Below are positions 11,012 to 24,205 of a stretch of 64,000 nucleotides of DNA, piece after piece (position 1 is the stretch's first letter; every line of letters starts with the position of its first letter). The position numbers and the translations under genes were made by a program. The notes beneath the pieces were generated by a model that did no database searches, was not told the DNA's origin, and saw only the letters and a list, made by a program, of their open reading frames with translations. The DNA comes from Taenia hydatigena (Eukaryota > Platyhelminthes > Cestoda > Cyclophyllidea > Taeniidae), in contig JADWOT020000006.1 of assembly GCA_036345935.2 (NCBI GenBank), positions 21,406,967-21,470,966 on the forward strand, in the 5' to 3' direction.

Positions 11012-14000
11012 ACATTCATGAAAGCCTTCATTTATCCACCTAGCCATCCAACCACCCATTCTCATTCATTCTGTCGTACATTTTATTCACTTTTTTTACT
11101 TAACATCAGCCTGCAAAAGTGCCAAAGGGGATCATTACGGCGACATCATGGAAGCACAACAGACGATTCATTTATGGGTCCTGTTATGCTGTAAAAATAA
11201 GATACTCCATTTTAAGTGGTTCCAACAATTCAGAGTGGTGATTTTAACGCACAAAACCAAACTGGCTCCGCGTTACTGTAATTCCATGTATGAGAGGCAA
11301 AGTGGTGTGTCAGCTGAGGTCTCTAGTATACGGTGATGTAATCATCAGTAAGGTTAAGACAAACCTTTCAGGGCGTCCAAAATAAAGTTTATCAGATGGC
11401 GGCTTACACCGAAATTACCTCTCACAGAGATAGCAGCATCAGCTTTCAGTCCAATGATGAAGGCTTCGGTGACTGAGTGTGCATTGTGGCTTACACCTCT
11501 CACTAATTCGCGTTGTGACAACCTGTCAAAGTTGGTCAGCTAATCTATATTAAAAATTCGCATGTTGCACATTTCTGCATTAACGTCAAGTTCAGATGGC
11601 TGCTGAGGATAGAGAATCTTTACCAGTGCGTAGAGTTTGAAAGGGCCCGTCTTGCCTGGAAGATCCTGCTTTGGCTTGCAAACATCAGTCATGCGATTGA
11701 GAATTGTCTCCTTGGAAATCAAGGCCAATCACTGCGTTAGTTAAAAACGCAAATGCATTTAATTGCACTTCAAGTCGAGTTTAAAGCAGTGCTTCTGGGT
11801 GAGCAAAGGCATGACTGAATCCCCTATAGTGCAGTCTAGGGCTTAAAAAGTAGACCCTTGCCCTTTCATTTGACCCCACCAAACACGATGCAGCAAAACC
11901 CGTAAGTGGGAAAATGTGCACGTGTACCCATTTGAATGGTTTAAGATAGGAAAGTGGTTGATCTCACTCATAAAATGCACGCGCATGAAAAGCGCCTCCC
12001 ATTCGCACTTGAGCAGGTGGAGAAGTGAACTTTTCGTCTAAGAAATAGGCCCCACATTCCACTTTGTTAGGTAATGACTGTGAGCATCCAGGCCATTCAA
12101 CGCCTCCAAATGGACACAAGGTGCTAGTAGTACATTCGCAGTGCAAAACCAGTTGACAACCACCTACATGTCATTTATTTATGCAGCTGTCACGATTTAA
12201 GATGTGTACTGATTAAACAAGGGTGGTAAACCCTTTGATAGAGGCAACTGGTCAAAGCTATTTATTCCTTGAGGGATGGACGCCTATTATTTTTTGTGAA
12301 ACCATTGCTGGTGGTCTCCATTAAGGTGTTAAGAGTGTTAAACTTAAGTATTTTGTGTTTTTTCCTCTGTTGGATGCAAATTTGATCTAATTTTTGAGTT
12401 AGATGATTTGGGAGAATCTTTTTTGCCGCTCTTTAAGATGAGAGTGAGCCGCATGGGAGAACTATGATAGTAGGAGCTTCAAAGAAGTAGAGTTACAAAT
12501 AAAAGGCGCTTTGGACAACTTTTCGGTGATATTGCTTAGCAAAATCTTCACTCAATCGTTAATAGAGTTATTTAGCGGCCAAAATGAGGACTATCCTCAT
12601 GTGAGTTGACAAGGTCGCAAAGCGTTTATGTGAAGGGGCATAAATCATTTTATGCAGACTCGTCTACTTGCCGACCAAGTGTGGCATTGGCACGTTGAGA
12701 TTTCCTTTCCGCAAAGGATTCCAGTGACTTTCTCAACCTCTCTTAATCACCTTGCTGCCTCTAAATACGGTCTTACCTTTACTATTCTCATAAATTCACG
12801 CACACTTCTCCATCCCACCCTACATTTCAGATAAGAAGACGCCTCTACAACCGATGATGAGATCGTTTCTATGTGCAAATTTTATTGCCTGTCACCCACT
12901 TTTCTCATAACCAACTGCCATAGTCGAACGCGCAAGGCACAGACGAGTTAAAATTCTTGCACTCCAATCACTCCACTCTCAGCTAGAAGTCGCCTTCTTT
13001 ACAATTCGATTGAATGAAGTCAGTCCAGAAGGCCGATGAATCGCTGAGGAGGGTACCAGACGAATCACATGCTGATTGGTTGCTCAAGGTCACGTTGTTC
13101 GGCTCATATCAACTGTCACTGTTATTGCAGTCTCAGTGTCTATTTAAAAACAATATCTTTGGCCCCCCGCATTACCGCACAACGCGGATGAGTCGCCTCA
13201 AACTGATCACGGTAAAAAGAACGAAAGCTCAAACAGTCAAGCCTCTGTTTCGACACACACAGGTACGCAATGATGCTATGTACCTTTAGTGATTATGTCT
13301 TACAAGAATTTATTCTTAACGTGCTGGTATCAATGTGAGACGCGGTACGCAAGAGTTTTGTTTGATTCCTTAAATAATTCCATAGGCCTGGTGATACGAA
13401 TGAATTACCTGGTATTTTTCCTACACCTCGTCAGAGCCTTTTTGAAAGTCACCACTTGAGCTCTAAACTAAAGCAGTAACTTCCTAAAATCCTTACTCAC
13501 AAAAGATCATAATAAATATTGAAGCGGCGATCTAATAGATAAGTGAAGCATTATCTAATTGCAGCATCCTTTGCAGTATTCGTTATTTTACGCCAAATAC
13601 TTTCCCAAAGGTGCTAATCTGCCACTGAAACTTCGCTGGAACAATGAGTATACAGTTAAGTACGCAAAATTGCCAGCGATAAATCTAACGTCACTTTTTT
13701 ATGTTCAAACGAATAAGCTCTTCGTTTCTTGGAAAAGCATTGCAAAACTTATTTTGCAAAGGAATGGTCAATTTAGACTTAGAAAGAAGCTCAAGGTGTT
13801 GCGCTACTGACAAGAGAAAGTAAATGTTTTCAGAAGGACATCGATCGTGATGTTTTCGGTCAATTGACAAACCCTGCAATCTATAAAAGTTTTGTTTTAG
13901 TATTTTTGTTCCGCACATGCAAGGGGACTATTTTTGAAAGAAACGAGCCAAGCTTGAGCGGTGAGACAACCCTCACCACTGAACTACCTCTACTAATTGC

Positions 14001-17000
14001 ATAAAAGTACAGAGCGAAATAGTTGTTAGTGCTTTTATTTCAGAAACCTCGGAGAATGATGCCATGCGATGCATGCGTGAATAATGGAGCGCGCCGAGGT
14101 ATATGTGGGCAAGTGGGTGGGTGGCTTTGCAGCTGAGTGGTTGGAAGAAGGTTTTAATGCATGCTTGAGTCTTTACCTACTGAAATGCGAAATGAGTAAC
14201 AAACCACTATGCACAGTATAACGATGCACTCAACTGTAGCGTCTGGTGGGAACCAGGAGGGAACACAGCACGTCCTACTGGTGGAATCAATCAATAGTCC
14301 ACAGAAGTGTCACCTTGAACAGCCAACACCTTCAATACCTCTGTGTTAACAACTCGACTGTCAAGGGTCCTCTTGCACCCCACACTCTATTTTTCATCTT
14401 TTCCTATAAAATCGCTCCTAAAGACACACGTTGCAATGAATGCTGCAATCGTTGTTGCAGTCCCTGTTTGGCATGCAATTAATGCGATGCGTCGTCTTCC
14501 TTCTCTGGCACAAATAAAAGTGCAATTCCTCCCGTCTTTCTTCTAACTGCATCTTAAAATTCACCACAAGATTGTACAAAAGCTGCTAAATGCCAGAAAA
14601 TTTAAAATTGACTGACAAATACGGAGTGGAGGGTAGAATAGCTGGTTGCAGCAATTGGTGCTGGTGTACAAGGCAGATGGATCGAGACAGCATGTGGTGG
14701 ATTGGTTGCAATCGGTGCCATATTAGGAAGGTGCAGTATGCGCGTGGCTATGGAGGTCTCAAATGGGAAGCGCTTATGAGATAGCAAACTGTTAGCAGCG
14801 TTTTCAGAGGAAAGTGAGACTTATGCCAGAGCAACGCATCTTGAGTAGTAGAGAGGAGAGTCTGCGTTTGGGTCTAGAAGATGGATAATAGTGGTGGTGG
14901 TGGTAGCTGTGGTGCTTCTGAACGTAAAATAAGCCATGGCAGTGTATACGAATCCACTTCATACACATTCACAACTCTGAACACATTAAACCATGACAGC
15001 AGCGGTTGAAACCAGTCATTGGGTTTGCGAGGCTAGCGTCGGTGTGTCAAATAAGGATGCATTATTGGAGCCACCAAAGCAGGAGTGTGGATCAGAAGTT
15101 CTTGCATCAAAGGTGGAAGATGTGGAAATTCAAATGCATTGAGAACACAGAAGCAAGTGCTATTAGATTCAGGTGACAAATCCTAAAGACAAAGCAACTA
15201 AGACAGCGAATGCCACACAAAGAGAAGAGAAAGCGAAACGAGGAGAATGATGTTGTGGATTGTCTGTCCCACCATGCTGCCGTTCCCGCGATCAAAGCAA
15301 GCGATGGTGAGAATAAAGAGCATTCAGTATTCACAAGTATCTATGCTAACAATGTTACTCATACAAATAGCATTCAAACCAACATGCATACTTCAATGAA
15401 TTCAAATCGACTTAGCTAGAAAAATTTTTCCATTTATTCACTCAAAGATTTATCCTGATATGACAAAAAAGTATTTGTGCATCAATGAACCGCTTTATGT
15501 ACCAAAATGTTGAAGGAATTGGCTGCCGCGATAGGGCAATCGGTAGCATCCACAGCCAGTCTCAGTAGTCATGATGTTGCTAGGTTAAATGGATAGAAAT
15601 AGTTGATGAATGATAAGAAGAAGTTTATGGAATGGTTGGATAAGGAATGGGTGAGAGGATTGTTAAATGAGATGAATGGATGGAAAGGGGTTAGGTACAA
15701 GGTGAATGTTTCTGGAGTGGAATAATACGGGTCAGATTACTTACACAAGATAATGTGACTTGTTCCATTAAAATATTTAAAAGAAGGCGTTTGTGTGATT
15801 GCCGATGAATGAGGGGATAATTTTGTGAATCAATATGGGTAATTACCCAAAAGAAATGGAGTAAGGATGATTAGGAGCACACAGGGAAGGGAAAGCAGGA
15901 GGAAGGAGGGATGTGGGTAGTGACACTACAGAAAGATTTGTTGTTTCAAAAGATCGAAAGCCGTACTACAATGACAAGCGAGCAATAAGCGCGTGTGTAA
16001 CAAATGTCAATGTGGCCACTGATCTTCGAAATCGAGATCAATTTCCTTGACCAAAGGGCTTGCAAACCATCATTCCAGCACATATGGCAGAATCGGCTTC
16101 ACTTAGATTCTGGTTTGCAGCTAAGTAGCATGCCACGAAGGGCAGGGTAGCAGTTCGCCTTCTTTGAAGGCTTCGAGTGTTGCATTTGTACGATTAGCTT
16201 GCTCTTCTGCACCAACATCTTTCTTCAAATCGATAAAGTAGATTTGCAGAGCAGCCTCGTGAACTTTGTCTGCGATAATGGTGAAAGTAGATTAGGTCTG
16301 ACATTAGTAATGGTGTAATGTAAATTGGTAAATACATTGTCCCAACTAGCCATAAAGAGCTTTTCTTTTTTATAAGAACAATACGGGTGTGCCACCTTGC
16401 TGGAATCGTTAAGTACTCCCTTGCTCTCTCAATCTCAAGCCATCTATCCCTACACCTTTATCTCCCCCTCCTCCTCCCACGCAACATCCCGAGCAAGTTA
16501 TGCCAACTCGATGACATTGGAGGTGGAGAGTAGGAGAGATGGGTTTGGAATGGAAGAGTCGACTGATTGATTCTGTCATTCATAAAATGTGGGCAATTTT
16601 ATGCACATAAGTTGCATTAAACGGCACCGAAAACCTATAATGTAGTGCAAAGGCGACAGAGTTGATTTGCCATCCACTAATTGTGTGGATGAGAACAGTG
16701 TGTCTTGATGCCATCGAGATGGCTGTCGTCTTGACCATTTAATTCGATGAGGACTCGGCATCCCACTGGACTGCATGGCAGTACAAATGCTAGTGCACAA
16801 ACGACTTTGGCTTGCCTTCAGACTCTTCTCAATGGCTTGTCTTCTGCACTCCACCATTATTCAACCTACACGTAGTTTATCATCATGTTTTACCAAACTT
16901 CATTCGAGCCGTGGTCATCAGATTGTCGTCATTGGTAAAAGCACTGCCTATGGATTGTCCTTCTTTCTCAGTTCGAAAACATCTATCTCAATTCAAGTTT

Positions 17001-17225
17001 GCTACTGCACCTTGTTCAAGCATTGTCTTCACTGACGTTTTGGAGTCTAGTACTACATTAGGCATTACAAGATCAAGCAGCCCCTACGATCTTAAGCGGT
17101 TCTCATCCCATTATTTGCTCTGATGTCAGTGTTTACGAATACAATCACACAGCTGAGAATCAAGGCAAATAAACAAATGATGGCAGTAAAAGAAAAAGAT
17201 GGTAGGATAATGAATGGTTTATTAG
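11012..17225. other. Gene-free stretch
   Basis: No recognisable gene. Open frames are all below about 105 codons and lack family motifs. Small simple tracts occur, for example a GGT run near 14895-14912. Sequences such as 13559-13810 (83 codons) and 16812-17123 (103 codons) look like chance frames. Confidence 0.6.
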
Positions 17226-17229
17226 TGAA

Positions 17230-17610
17230 ACCATTGCCCTATGTGCATTGGCAAAACATTGCTACACGTCACCGCTTGTGTTGGTGACCTACTTTGCAAA
17301 AGCGATCGCAATCACGTGTTGCCAACTTGGTGGAATTTTACAGGAAATGGAACATGCTTTGTGCCAGCAACTCTAAATTAAGCGAGTTGAGAGTGACAAT
17401 CATGCTAGGCGTGATTTGGAGACCATGACCAACGCTACTGTTCTCATTATTTGGGCAGACAATTAAAGTCTTGCTAAAACAATCGTGGAAGACGGTGGAA
17501 AGAGAATGCGGATTGGTATTGACTCCAGTATTCCCTGTATTCACCGTCTCCTTTCGTCAATCACTGAAGCCAATCCACGCAAACTTGATCCAAACTTTGC
17601 TCACATTAAC
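17230..17610 (+). repeat. Member of a diverged repeat pair (with 53735-54075)
   Basis: Both copies share, in the same order and direction, a segment ending GAGAGTGACA/GAGAGTAACA, a GGAGACCATGAC-type segment, AAAGTCTTGCT/AAAGTCCTGCT, and CCATCCACGCAAACT-like sequence, with many substitutions and small gaps. No protein family is recognised. It is an old low-copy duplication of unknown content. Confidence 0.6.
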
Positions 17611-20480
17611 GAACCTGGCAAAATTGGCTTAATATTTGGCCTTAGTAAAAGTCAAAACGTTTTGAATTCAAATGCGCTGTGAGAATTTAACAGTTGTCAA
17701 CCTTGTTCTTTGAAATCATCAATTTTTATTCTTTTGCAACATAATTGGAGAAATTAACACAAGGCTTTTTATAAATTTGTCCATTAAGTATCCACTCTTA
17801 AGTAAGTCATTGACATTTCACGCAAAGTGCTTTCGGAAACTCATTTATTTTTTAGCGACGATGGGCCATTGGTTGAAGCCATATTTGTCTAAGGTATGCA
17901 GATCCTGTTTGTTTGAATTTTAAAGGAACTGCAAGTGAAGGCATGACATCAAAGTGACTGGAGGGTAACAAAGGCGTGGCAAAGCGTTTACTTCGTATAC
18001 CAATCTGTTAGCATTTGAAATATTACAGGATGCGCCGATGTTATAGCGATTCTCAAATATGCGACACGTTGCAAGAGGAACCACGTTAGACGAAGCCTAC
18101 ATTAGCGTTCTTAATTGCGTCATTACCTCCAATTACGCATGCTTTGGAAAGAATGGTTTGACAGGTTCATCGTTTGTTCGCAGTCGGTTTAATTCACTGG
18201 CACATGTGTGACCAGTTACTCCGTGCGGTGTGCAACCAAGTTTGTAAGCGCTGATGTCAGTCCACTTACTGGACTGGATACAACAAAAGGTCTCAAAAGC
18301 TTTGCAAACAATTGGGGTGTACCTCGGTTGAAGCACTAGAGGAGCCAGTGCAAAATGCTCCCTATTTACGAGGGTACGTATGAACGAAATACGAGTTTAT
18401 CTTAGGGCGCAACCAATGGTACTTAAATTCAGAAGGCATGCAAAAGTCCAAATAAAAGGAAAACACTTTGGCAGGAAGACGGTCTACTATTGTAAGAAAT
18501 GGTGTATTTTTACTTGTAGTTAGCTAAGTTAATTTCCTTTTATACCACTAAGCGTCTTCACTTTTTGCACGTAAATCGCGTGATGGGCAATGGCAACCCC
18601 ATAAACACTTCAGGACTTAAGTGAATGATGGCAAGGGATGGAAAATGCGTCAGCTGGAATAAAGGTGAGGCACAAGGGGTGCAATGTGTGGTTATATGAA
18701 GAAATTCCACTGAGAAGAATTGTAAGGTAGAGCTAGTAACAAAGATTTACCAATTTCCTTAATTTCCTTTACAGTCTTACTACCATTAAGTTGTTTCCAA
18801 TGTATCTACTGTACACGATAGCTACTTCTTGCCATAATCAAAGCCGTCATCTTTTAGAAATCCAGTTTTAGGCTCCCAGCGGTTATGCTGATCCATTAAT
18901 CTTGCAGGAAGTGCTCTGATGTCAAATTTTAAAAATAGGTGCCTTATTTTCTGATTTCGAGCAAAGCACTGGATTTCCCTTGGCAGTCAAACTTGTCAAA
19001 GGCGTAAGTCCGCCCGTATTCGACTGATCAAATCAAGTCCAACTTGTCCCAATTCGGCTCAACACAATCTAGAGCAGAGCAACGGCGCATGCATTGAAAC
19101 CGAAGAAAGTTTCTAGCTTTGAAGGCGACGAAGTAGCATTGTGCGTGGACCAGGGCCACCATCATGACACGTAAGCACAAGCGCCATTTTAATTGAGAAA
19201 TGCGTAACAATATATGCAAATCCTCTCTATGCTCCCTCCATTCATTGCCACCAACATAGACTTTTGATAAACAACAGTCCCACCAAGAATATAAAAAACT
19301 GCCTTGGAGACAGTGAGGAAGCTTTCTTTTCTATGTTAGACAGACCATTAATTATTTGAGTGCCCTATGGCTGACACTTATTCACATTGCAAAATGCCCT
19401 ATCTCTTTTCAAGAGGTCAGTTTCTTTTACGCAAACAACTTCGAACATCACATTTTACAATCTGCTGCTGTGAGTTACGGTAGTTACTTACTCCCGATCA
19501 TGCCTTCTAGCTTGCAGCCAGATGCGTAATTCACCCTTGCATCATTCTATTGTATCATTTTCAACCTTATCTAATACACCTTTTCAGCTAACAACCACGA
19601 TCGGTGTCAGCGATCGTGCATAAACCAGGCATTGCAGAGGTGTCAAAATTTCCCTTTTTAATCTTAAAACTCAGCGGTTGCAAGTGCAGAGGTGGCATTA
19701 TTTTTTTAATGAGTGAAAACCTGCGTGTGTTTGCACGATAAAAGGATTTGCTGTGGTGGGTTACTGTCACAAACTTGGAATGCGTCTCTAGCGCATTATA
19801 TGATAAGAAAATTCAAGGAAATTTGGGGGGTAAACCTTTCACCCATTAGTGAAAATAGGACTCTGGTGCAGATCAGAACTGAACGTCGTCTTTCAACGAT
19901 GAAAGGCGCTTCTAGAGGCGTTATCTTTGACGTTAAATTGTGCAAGATTCTTGAATTCAAATAAATTCAAGGGTCTGCCCTGTGCATGACCTTCGATGGT
20001 GCTCAAGTGTTGGGATGCATCATGGCACCGGATTGATTCAAGGTTATCCATAACACAAATGCTTAGCATCCGAAATTTCAATTGCTTTACTTAAAATCAT
20101 AAAATCTTGTGCTTGTGTGGGTGACAATTGAAGCAGAAAACGCCTAACGAATCACTCGGTGATAGTGGTGATGGACGATGGACCTAGTCAACCGCAATGA
20201 CTTAAAAGTACTAGTTGCCTGCTTGGGCTATGAACTGAGTGAATGTCTGTAAGATGAAGCGCTTACATACATTGTCTTTTTCGCTAACTTTCCATTGCAA
20301 AAAATGAACTGTTCCTCCAAAAAGTCCACTTTGACTTCCACCAGTACCCCTCTATGCTTTATGGAGTGTGATTATGTGCACACAATCAGAGGAAAGCTTA
20401 GAGTTCATTCTTTACGCTAAAACAACCAAATTTACGGCAGTGTTACTTATTGCAAATCAGTGGTTTAGAAAAATTTTTAA
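17611..20480. other. Gene-free stretch
   Basis: Only short frames without recognisable motifs. I see no repeat partner inside the window and no RNA gene. Confidence 0.55.
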
Positions 20481-20481
20481 T

Positions 20482-21500
20482 TCACTTCGCCACTGACCAC
20501 CTGGCTCGAGGAGATCGGAGGAGGTGAGGATGTGTAAATTCGAAATTAGCAAAGAATTTATGCATCTTTTCGGCCATTATTCCAATAGACAGCATCCTCC
20601 TTCCATTTATTGGCTGTTCCAACAACCGGCGCGCGCCATGTGTATCACTGAAGTCTCGAAGATGTCGGTAAATAAGTAGCATGCACATGCAGTAAGCAAC
20701 CACTAGGAGCAGACAATTGTATAGATTGAGTTTGAACGTATCCTTAGCGATGGAGCCACTTAACTGAGAGAGCTGGTAGGGTGACCCCACCTAGCACGCC
20801 ACCACTTCCTTTTAGAATAAAAATACGCTTGACATCGCCAATATCTACACTCCTCATTTAACTGGGCCTGAGGCAGGCTTTAAAGTGATGTCGCAAATGC
20901 ATCGAGACGTTCCGCAAATGGTCTCTAGTGATTGGACTTGTAGAAAGCCGATCACTTAAGGCGCTGCGATTATGCAGACATTCTCGTCCCGTTCCCCACC
21001 TCAGGTGCCCTGAAGAAGGGTGATGCAGGGAGGTCCATCCTCCCGCATCTTAACGTGTGCGTGGTCAAAATCCCTGATGGAGGTGTAACCCCAATCAGAA
21101 AAAGTAGAACTTTTGGACAGAGGTCAAAGAGCACGATGCGCATGACATCGAGGTGCTTCAGACCACAGATGATCTCACAACTGTAAAATCGTGCCTTTAC
21201 TTCTTGGAGAAAGTTAACACTTAAGATTAGATCCTGTAGATTTAAACCACTTCCTTTGTGTAGCGCAAGTGCTCAACCACGACACAAGCAAAGGCTTTGT
21301 AGGAGAGTGCGAACGAACGATGATTTTTGCTTGACTCGAGCAAGATAAATGAGCACGTTGCGTTCTCGAAGAGTGCATCGGAAAAGCACACCCATTCTGC
21401 AAATTGAATCGCTTTAGTGTCCACTTTGTGTTGACATCTTGTCATCATCGTCTGAGTACGCTATCTCAGACAACAAAGCATGTCTCGATTGCTATAAATT
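20482..21500 (-). pseudogene. AGC-kinase-like pseudogene (copy C)
   Basis: Read on the minus strand, this follows the kinase B protein from its N-lobe to its C-terminal tail, with stops and frameshifts. The C-terminal part (20790-20482) still has an open frame: KDTFKLNLYNCLLL matches KDVFKLDPYDHLLL, and KMHKFFANFEFTHPHLL matches the tail hydrophobic motif region. The N-lobe end near 21450-21500 matches the VVYEIAYPEG segment at DNA level but is broken by TGA. The start codon region is lost. It is not expected to make a kinase. Confidence 0.85.
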
Positions 21501-21539
21501 TCACTCAAAGCTCACTGTTGTGTCTGTCGACCGAAATCG

Positions 21540-21670
21540 AATGCTGACACCAATGATATAATTGGTTTTGCATGAGCCAATCAAATCAGAGAATCTTTCC
21601 TATTGACTCGTTCCATTTCATTCGCGTGTGGTTGGTGCGCCAAGGTTAGCATTGAAAAATGAAGTAACTT
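21540..21670 (-). promoter_or_regulatory. Relic promoter block of kinase copy C
   Basis: On the + strand GAGCCAATCA and, downstream, CTATTGACTCG mirror the paired CCAAT / ATTGG elements found just upstream of kinases A and B, here in reverse orientation next to copy C. It shows that upstream DNA was duplicated together with the kinase body. Confidence 0.65.
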
Positions 21671-22074
21671 CAGTTATTTAGCATTAAGCATGAGTCATCC
21701 CTTCGTGGAATGTCAAACTTGCTGCATGAATTGCAATTGGGACAGGGTTTGCTGCTAGGACAATGAGAGTCACCTCGTAATCCATCCTATACATTCGTGA
21801 TTATCCACAGATCAGGTTAGTGGTGCGGCTGTGCAAGCTGATCCGGTGATTCCTCAGTTCCTATGTTTATCTCATAAACCACCTCTCGGTTTCGCTTCCA
21901 CAAAGACTTCAAATTAAGAAATGGATGTACGTGTCGAGCGACATTCTAAAGCGTTCCCCAACAAGGCAAATGCCAAATCAGCAAGACATTATTTTAGCTG
22001 TGACAATTACAACCGTAAAGGAACGCACACAAACGTGAACAGGCTGATAGATCTTGTCTTAAATTCAGTGTCGG

Positions 22075-22400
22075 CTTCAGCAGTGGGCATTGCCTTGTTG
22101 TCTGCATAGGCTTTAAGGGCAAAAGTTGGTCCAAAAGGCATCATGCAATAACTTCTTGCTTGTGCAAAAGACACATTCCTTCGAAGGCTTATCACATCTG
22201 TGGTATGTTTTACTGACTTATGCAAAGATATCAAGGCGTCACTCTTCCTCTTATCCTGATCAGTGGTAAGGAGGCTCTGCTCTACCCACTTTTTTGCCAT
22301 CCGAGTAAGAGGCTGTGCAGAATGTCCTTCTAGCATCGGAGTTGTGCACAAGCTCGATCCCACGATCGCCTACTTTCGTCACTGCTTTTTGCAAGCGTAC
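22075..22400 (-). repeat. 'S' module, copy 1 (coding-like relic)
   Basis: Minus-strand translation gives VGDRGIELVHNSDARRTF, then a segment with SDALISLHK and, after a break, NVSFAQARSYCMMPFGPTFA. The same ordered peptides occur at 27020-27330 (+) and 61640-61925 (-). Protein-level similarity across shifts suggests an exon pair of an unidentified gene that travels with the kinase. Relative to kinase copy C it lies upstream on the same strand, as it does for the copy at 27.8 kb. Confidence 0.6.
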
Positions 22401-22625
22401 GATACTGACAGCCAGGCAAATATCCGTGAGACTCCTGTGACAGACATGAAGTGTATCATTTAAAGGGAAAGCCAACAGACTACAGGGACTGCTACGTGCT
22501 GGAATGACAGTCAAGAGGATTGATAAGCTCTTTGCCAACTTCCATTTTACCGATCGACATCTCGTCCAATCTTACAACTGGGTCAATATTGAGCAGGCAA
22601 GCAGTAGCGAAGAAGATGTCTTTCG
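22378..22625 (+). pseudogene. AGC-kinase C-terminal fragment (copy D)
   Basis: Plus-strand DNA matches kinase B from the LLLAAAYRKC segment through the RKGMLSAGLTAKK segment and the FxxFxFTNPH tail, with frameshifts and a stop. It abuts the reversed S module at a junction that is repeated at about 61925. Confidence 0.75.
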
Positions 22626-22989
22626 TGCACAACCAAGATGAAATTAAAGGCTCTGCTTAACAACTGAAACGCAAGAAGTGATGCGCTTGTGTGTATCCAG
22701 GCTGAAATGAGCATTGTTTGTTCATGAGTTGCCTTTACTTTACAAAACACGGATGACCTAGGGGAAGTTAAATTGGATTTTTTAAGAAGTAAAGTTGATG
22801 TTGATGTTGCATTTGGAGTTGGTTGCTGGTTGAAACGTGTCTCTGTCTCCATGCTGATCACCGAAATCTCCGAAGAAAGCGGAGGATATCTGTTTCCTTG
22901 AAGCGCTAAAAGGAAAGATGCCTCACTGGGAGAAAGCAGGCGATGCGCAAGCTCTCATTTGACGTGGATGCAGACGTGAGGGGAGGGTG

Positions 22990-23860
22990 ACCAGTCCTGA
23001 CTTTGAGAGTCTTTGACCTGATAACTAAACTATTTCACCTGGTAAAGCAACCACTTCTGCAATCGACAGTTCCCTCCAAAGAACATGAAAGCTGTCTACG
23101 TCTGCATCAATGAGAAATTTCGTCTTTGGAAACCAGAAGAACATATCCTTAAATCGTGATGCTTCTATTTGGCCTTTAAATCACAGCTGCCTATTCTAGG
23201 TGATTATCCAATGCCAAAGTCAAGAAGAGCTGCCAAGCACTATAGGAAGACTAGAGAAGCATCATCAGAGGAGTGCAATTATGCGTAGATGCTTATCGCG
23301 AAGAAATTGTAATTCCGTAGGTCTATAATTCAAGTGCCAATTGTCCACTAAGTTGGACTTGTCTGAATGTAATCCGTTTCCCCTCCATTGACACTCTTCC
23401 ACTGACACACAGTTGTGCGATTCTGATTATACTGAGTTTGACGATTAATAATGGGCAGATTGCTTACACGAATACCCGTTGACGACGAGGAGCAAAGAAT
23501 GTGGAAAATACAGCAATGAAGCCTAATTTTGTTAACACGTGGAAGATAAAAGCCTGCAATCAAGATAATACCATAACACATTAAAGCAGGATATGCATGC
23601 GGGGTAGGCCCACCGACTGGATATTTTTATTCGTTAGTTGAGCGCAGTTAAAGGGAAGTCACGACTGAATTAGATCTCACCTTAGTAGCGGTGGTAGTGA
23701 CGAGTATTTCCTCAGTGTCATCTGCTTTGGAAGGTGTATTCAAAGTCGACGTTTAGAAACACCAGCGATTCCTACTGGATTTAGGTAATTCTGTTTTCAG
23801 ATAAAAATAAGAGCAGAGGTTGCGTTGCAACAGCTGGCACAGTTGCACTACCAGCTTCAC
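22990..23860. repeat. 'TEV' module, copy 1 (downstream of a kinase relic)
   Basis: Homologous to 62250-62990 (same orientation) and to 32434-33040 (inverted). On the + strand all three copies begin with a MKAV-VCV---F-LWKPE-like peptide. On the minus strand they share TTATEVRSNAVVTSL-like, hydrophobic LIAGFYL...CCIFHILC, and NRTTVCQWKSV peptides. Each copy has stops. I read it as a decayed gene or exon set of unknown family that is duplicated next to the kinase. Confidence 0.65.
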
Positions 23861-23864
23861 CCTA

Positions 23865-24205
23865 CTTTGGTCCTACTTATCGCAACTTTGTATTTGTAGA
23901 TCAATGTCAATGATGGAGACCAATCCGTGGATGTATGGGATGAACAGTAAACTTGTCACCGATTTCAGAGCATATCGCATTCCTTACGTTTAAAGCCAAG
24001 ATGAGTAATGCTGGTTGTTAAAAGCCCATGTTATTTTATCCTATAACATCAATCTTGGCGCATTAATGGGGATGGATTCAAACGTAACGAGCCAATGGGA
24101 ATGGTGCCTCAATTTAATTGGCTACGTGAAACTTCTTATGCCGTTGGTGCCAGCTCTCGAGTTCACTTAACAGACGCGACAGTGAGTCTCGAATAGGCGA
24201 CGGGA
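23865..24205 (+). promoter_or_regulatory. Promoter block of kinase A with paired CCAAT/ATTGG
   Basis: Aligns over most of its length with 50400-50771 upstream of kinase B. Shared landmarks are GTTGTTAAA, an ATCCTA(T/C)AA block, AGCCAATGGGAA / ACCAATGGGAAGG, AATTGGCTACGTGAAAC / GATTGGCTCACATGAAAC, and CTTATGCCGTTG. The inverted pair of CCAAT motifs 20-30 bases apart is the most conserved feature. I see no TATA box. Confidence 0.6.
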
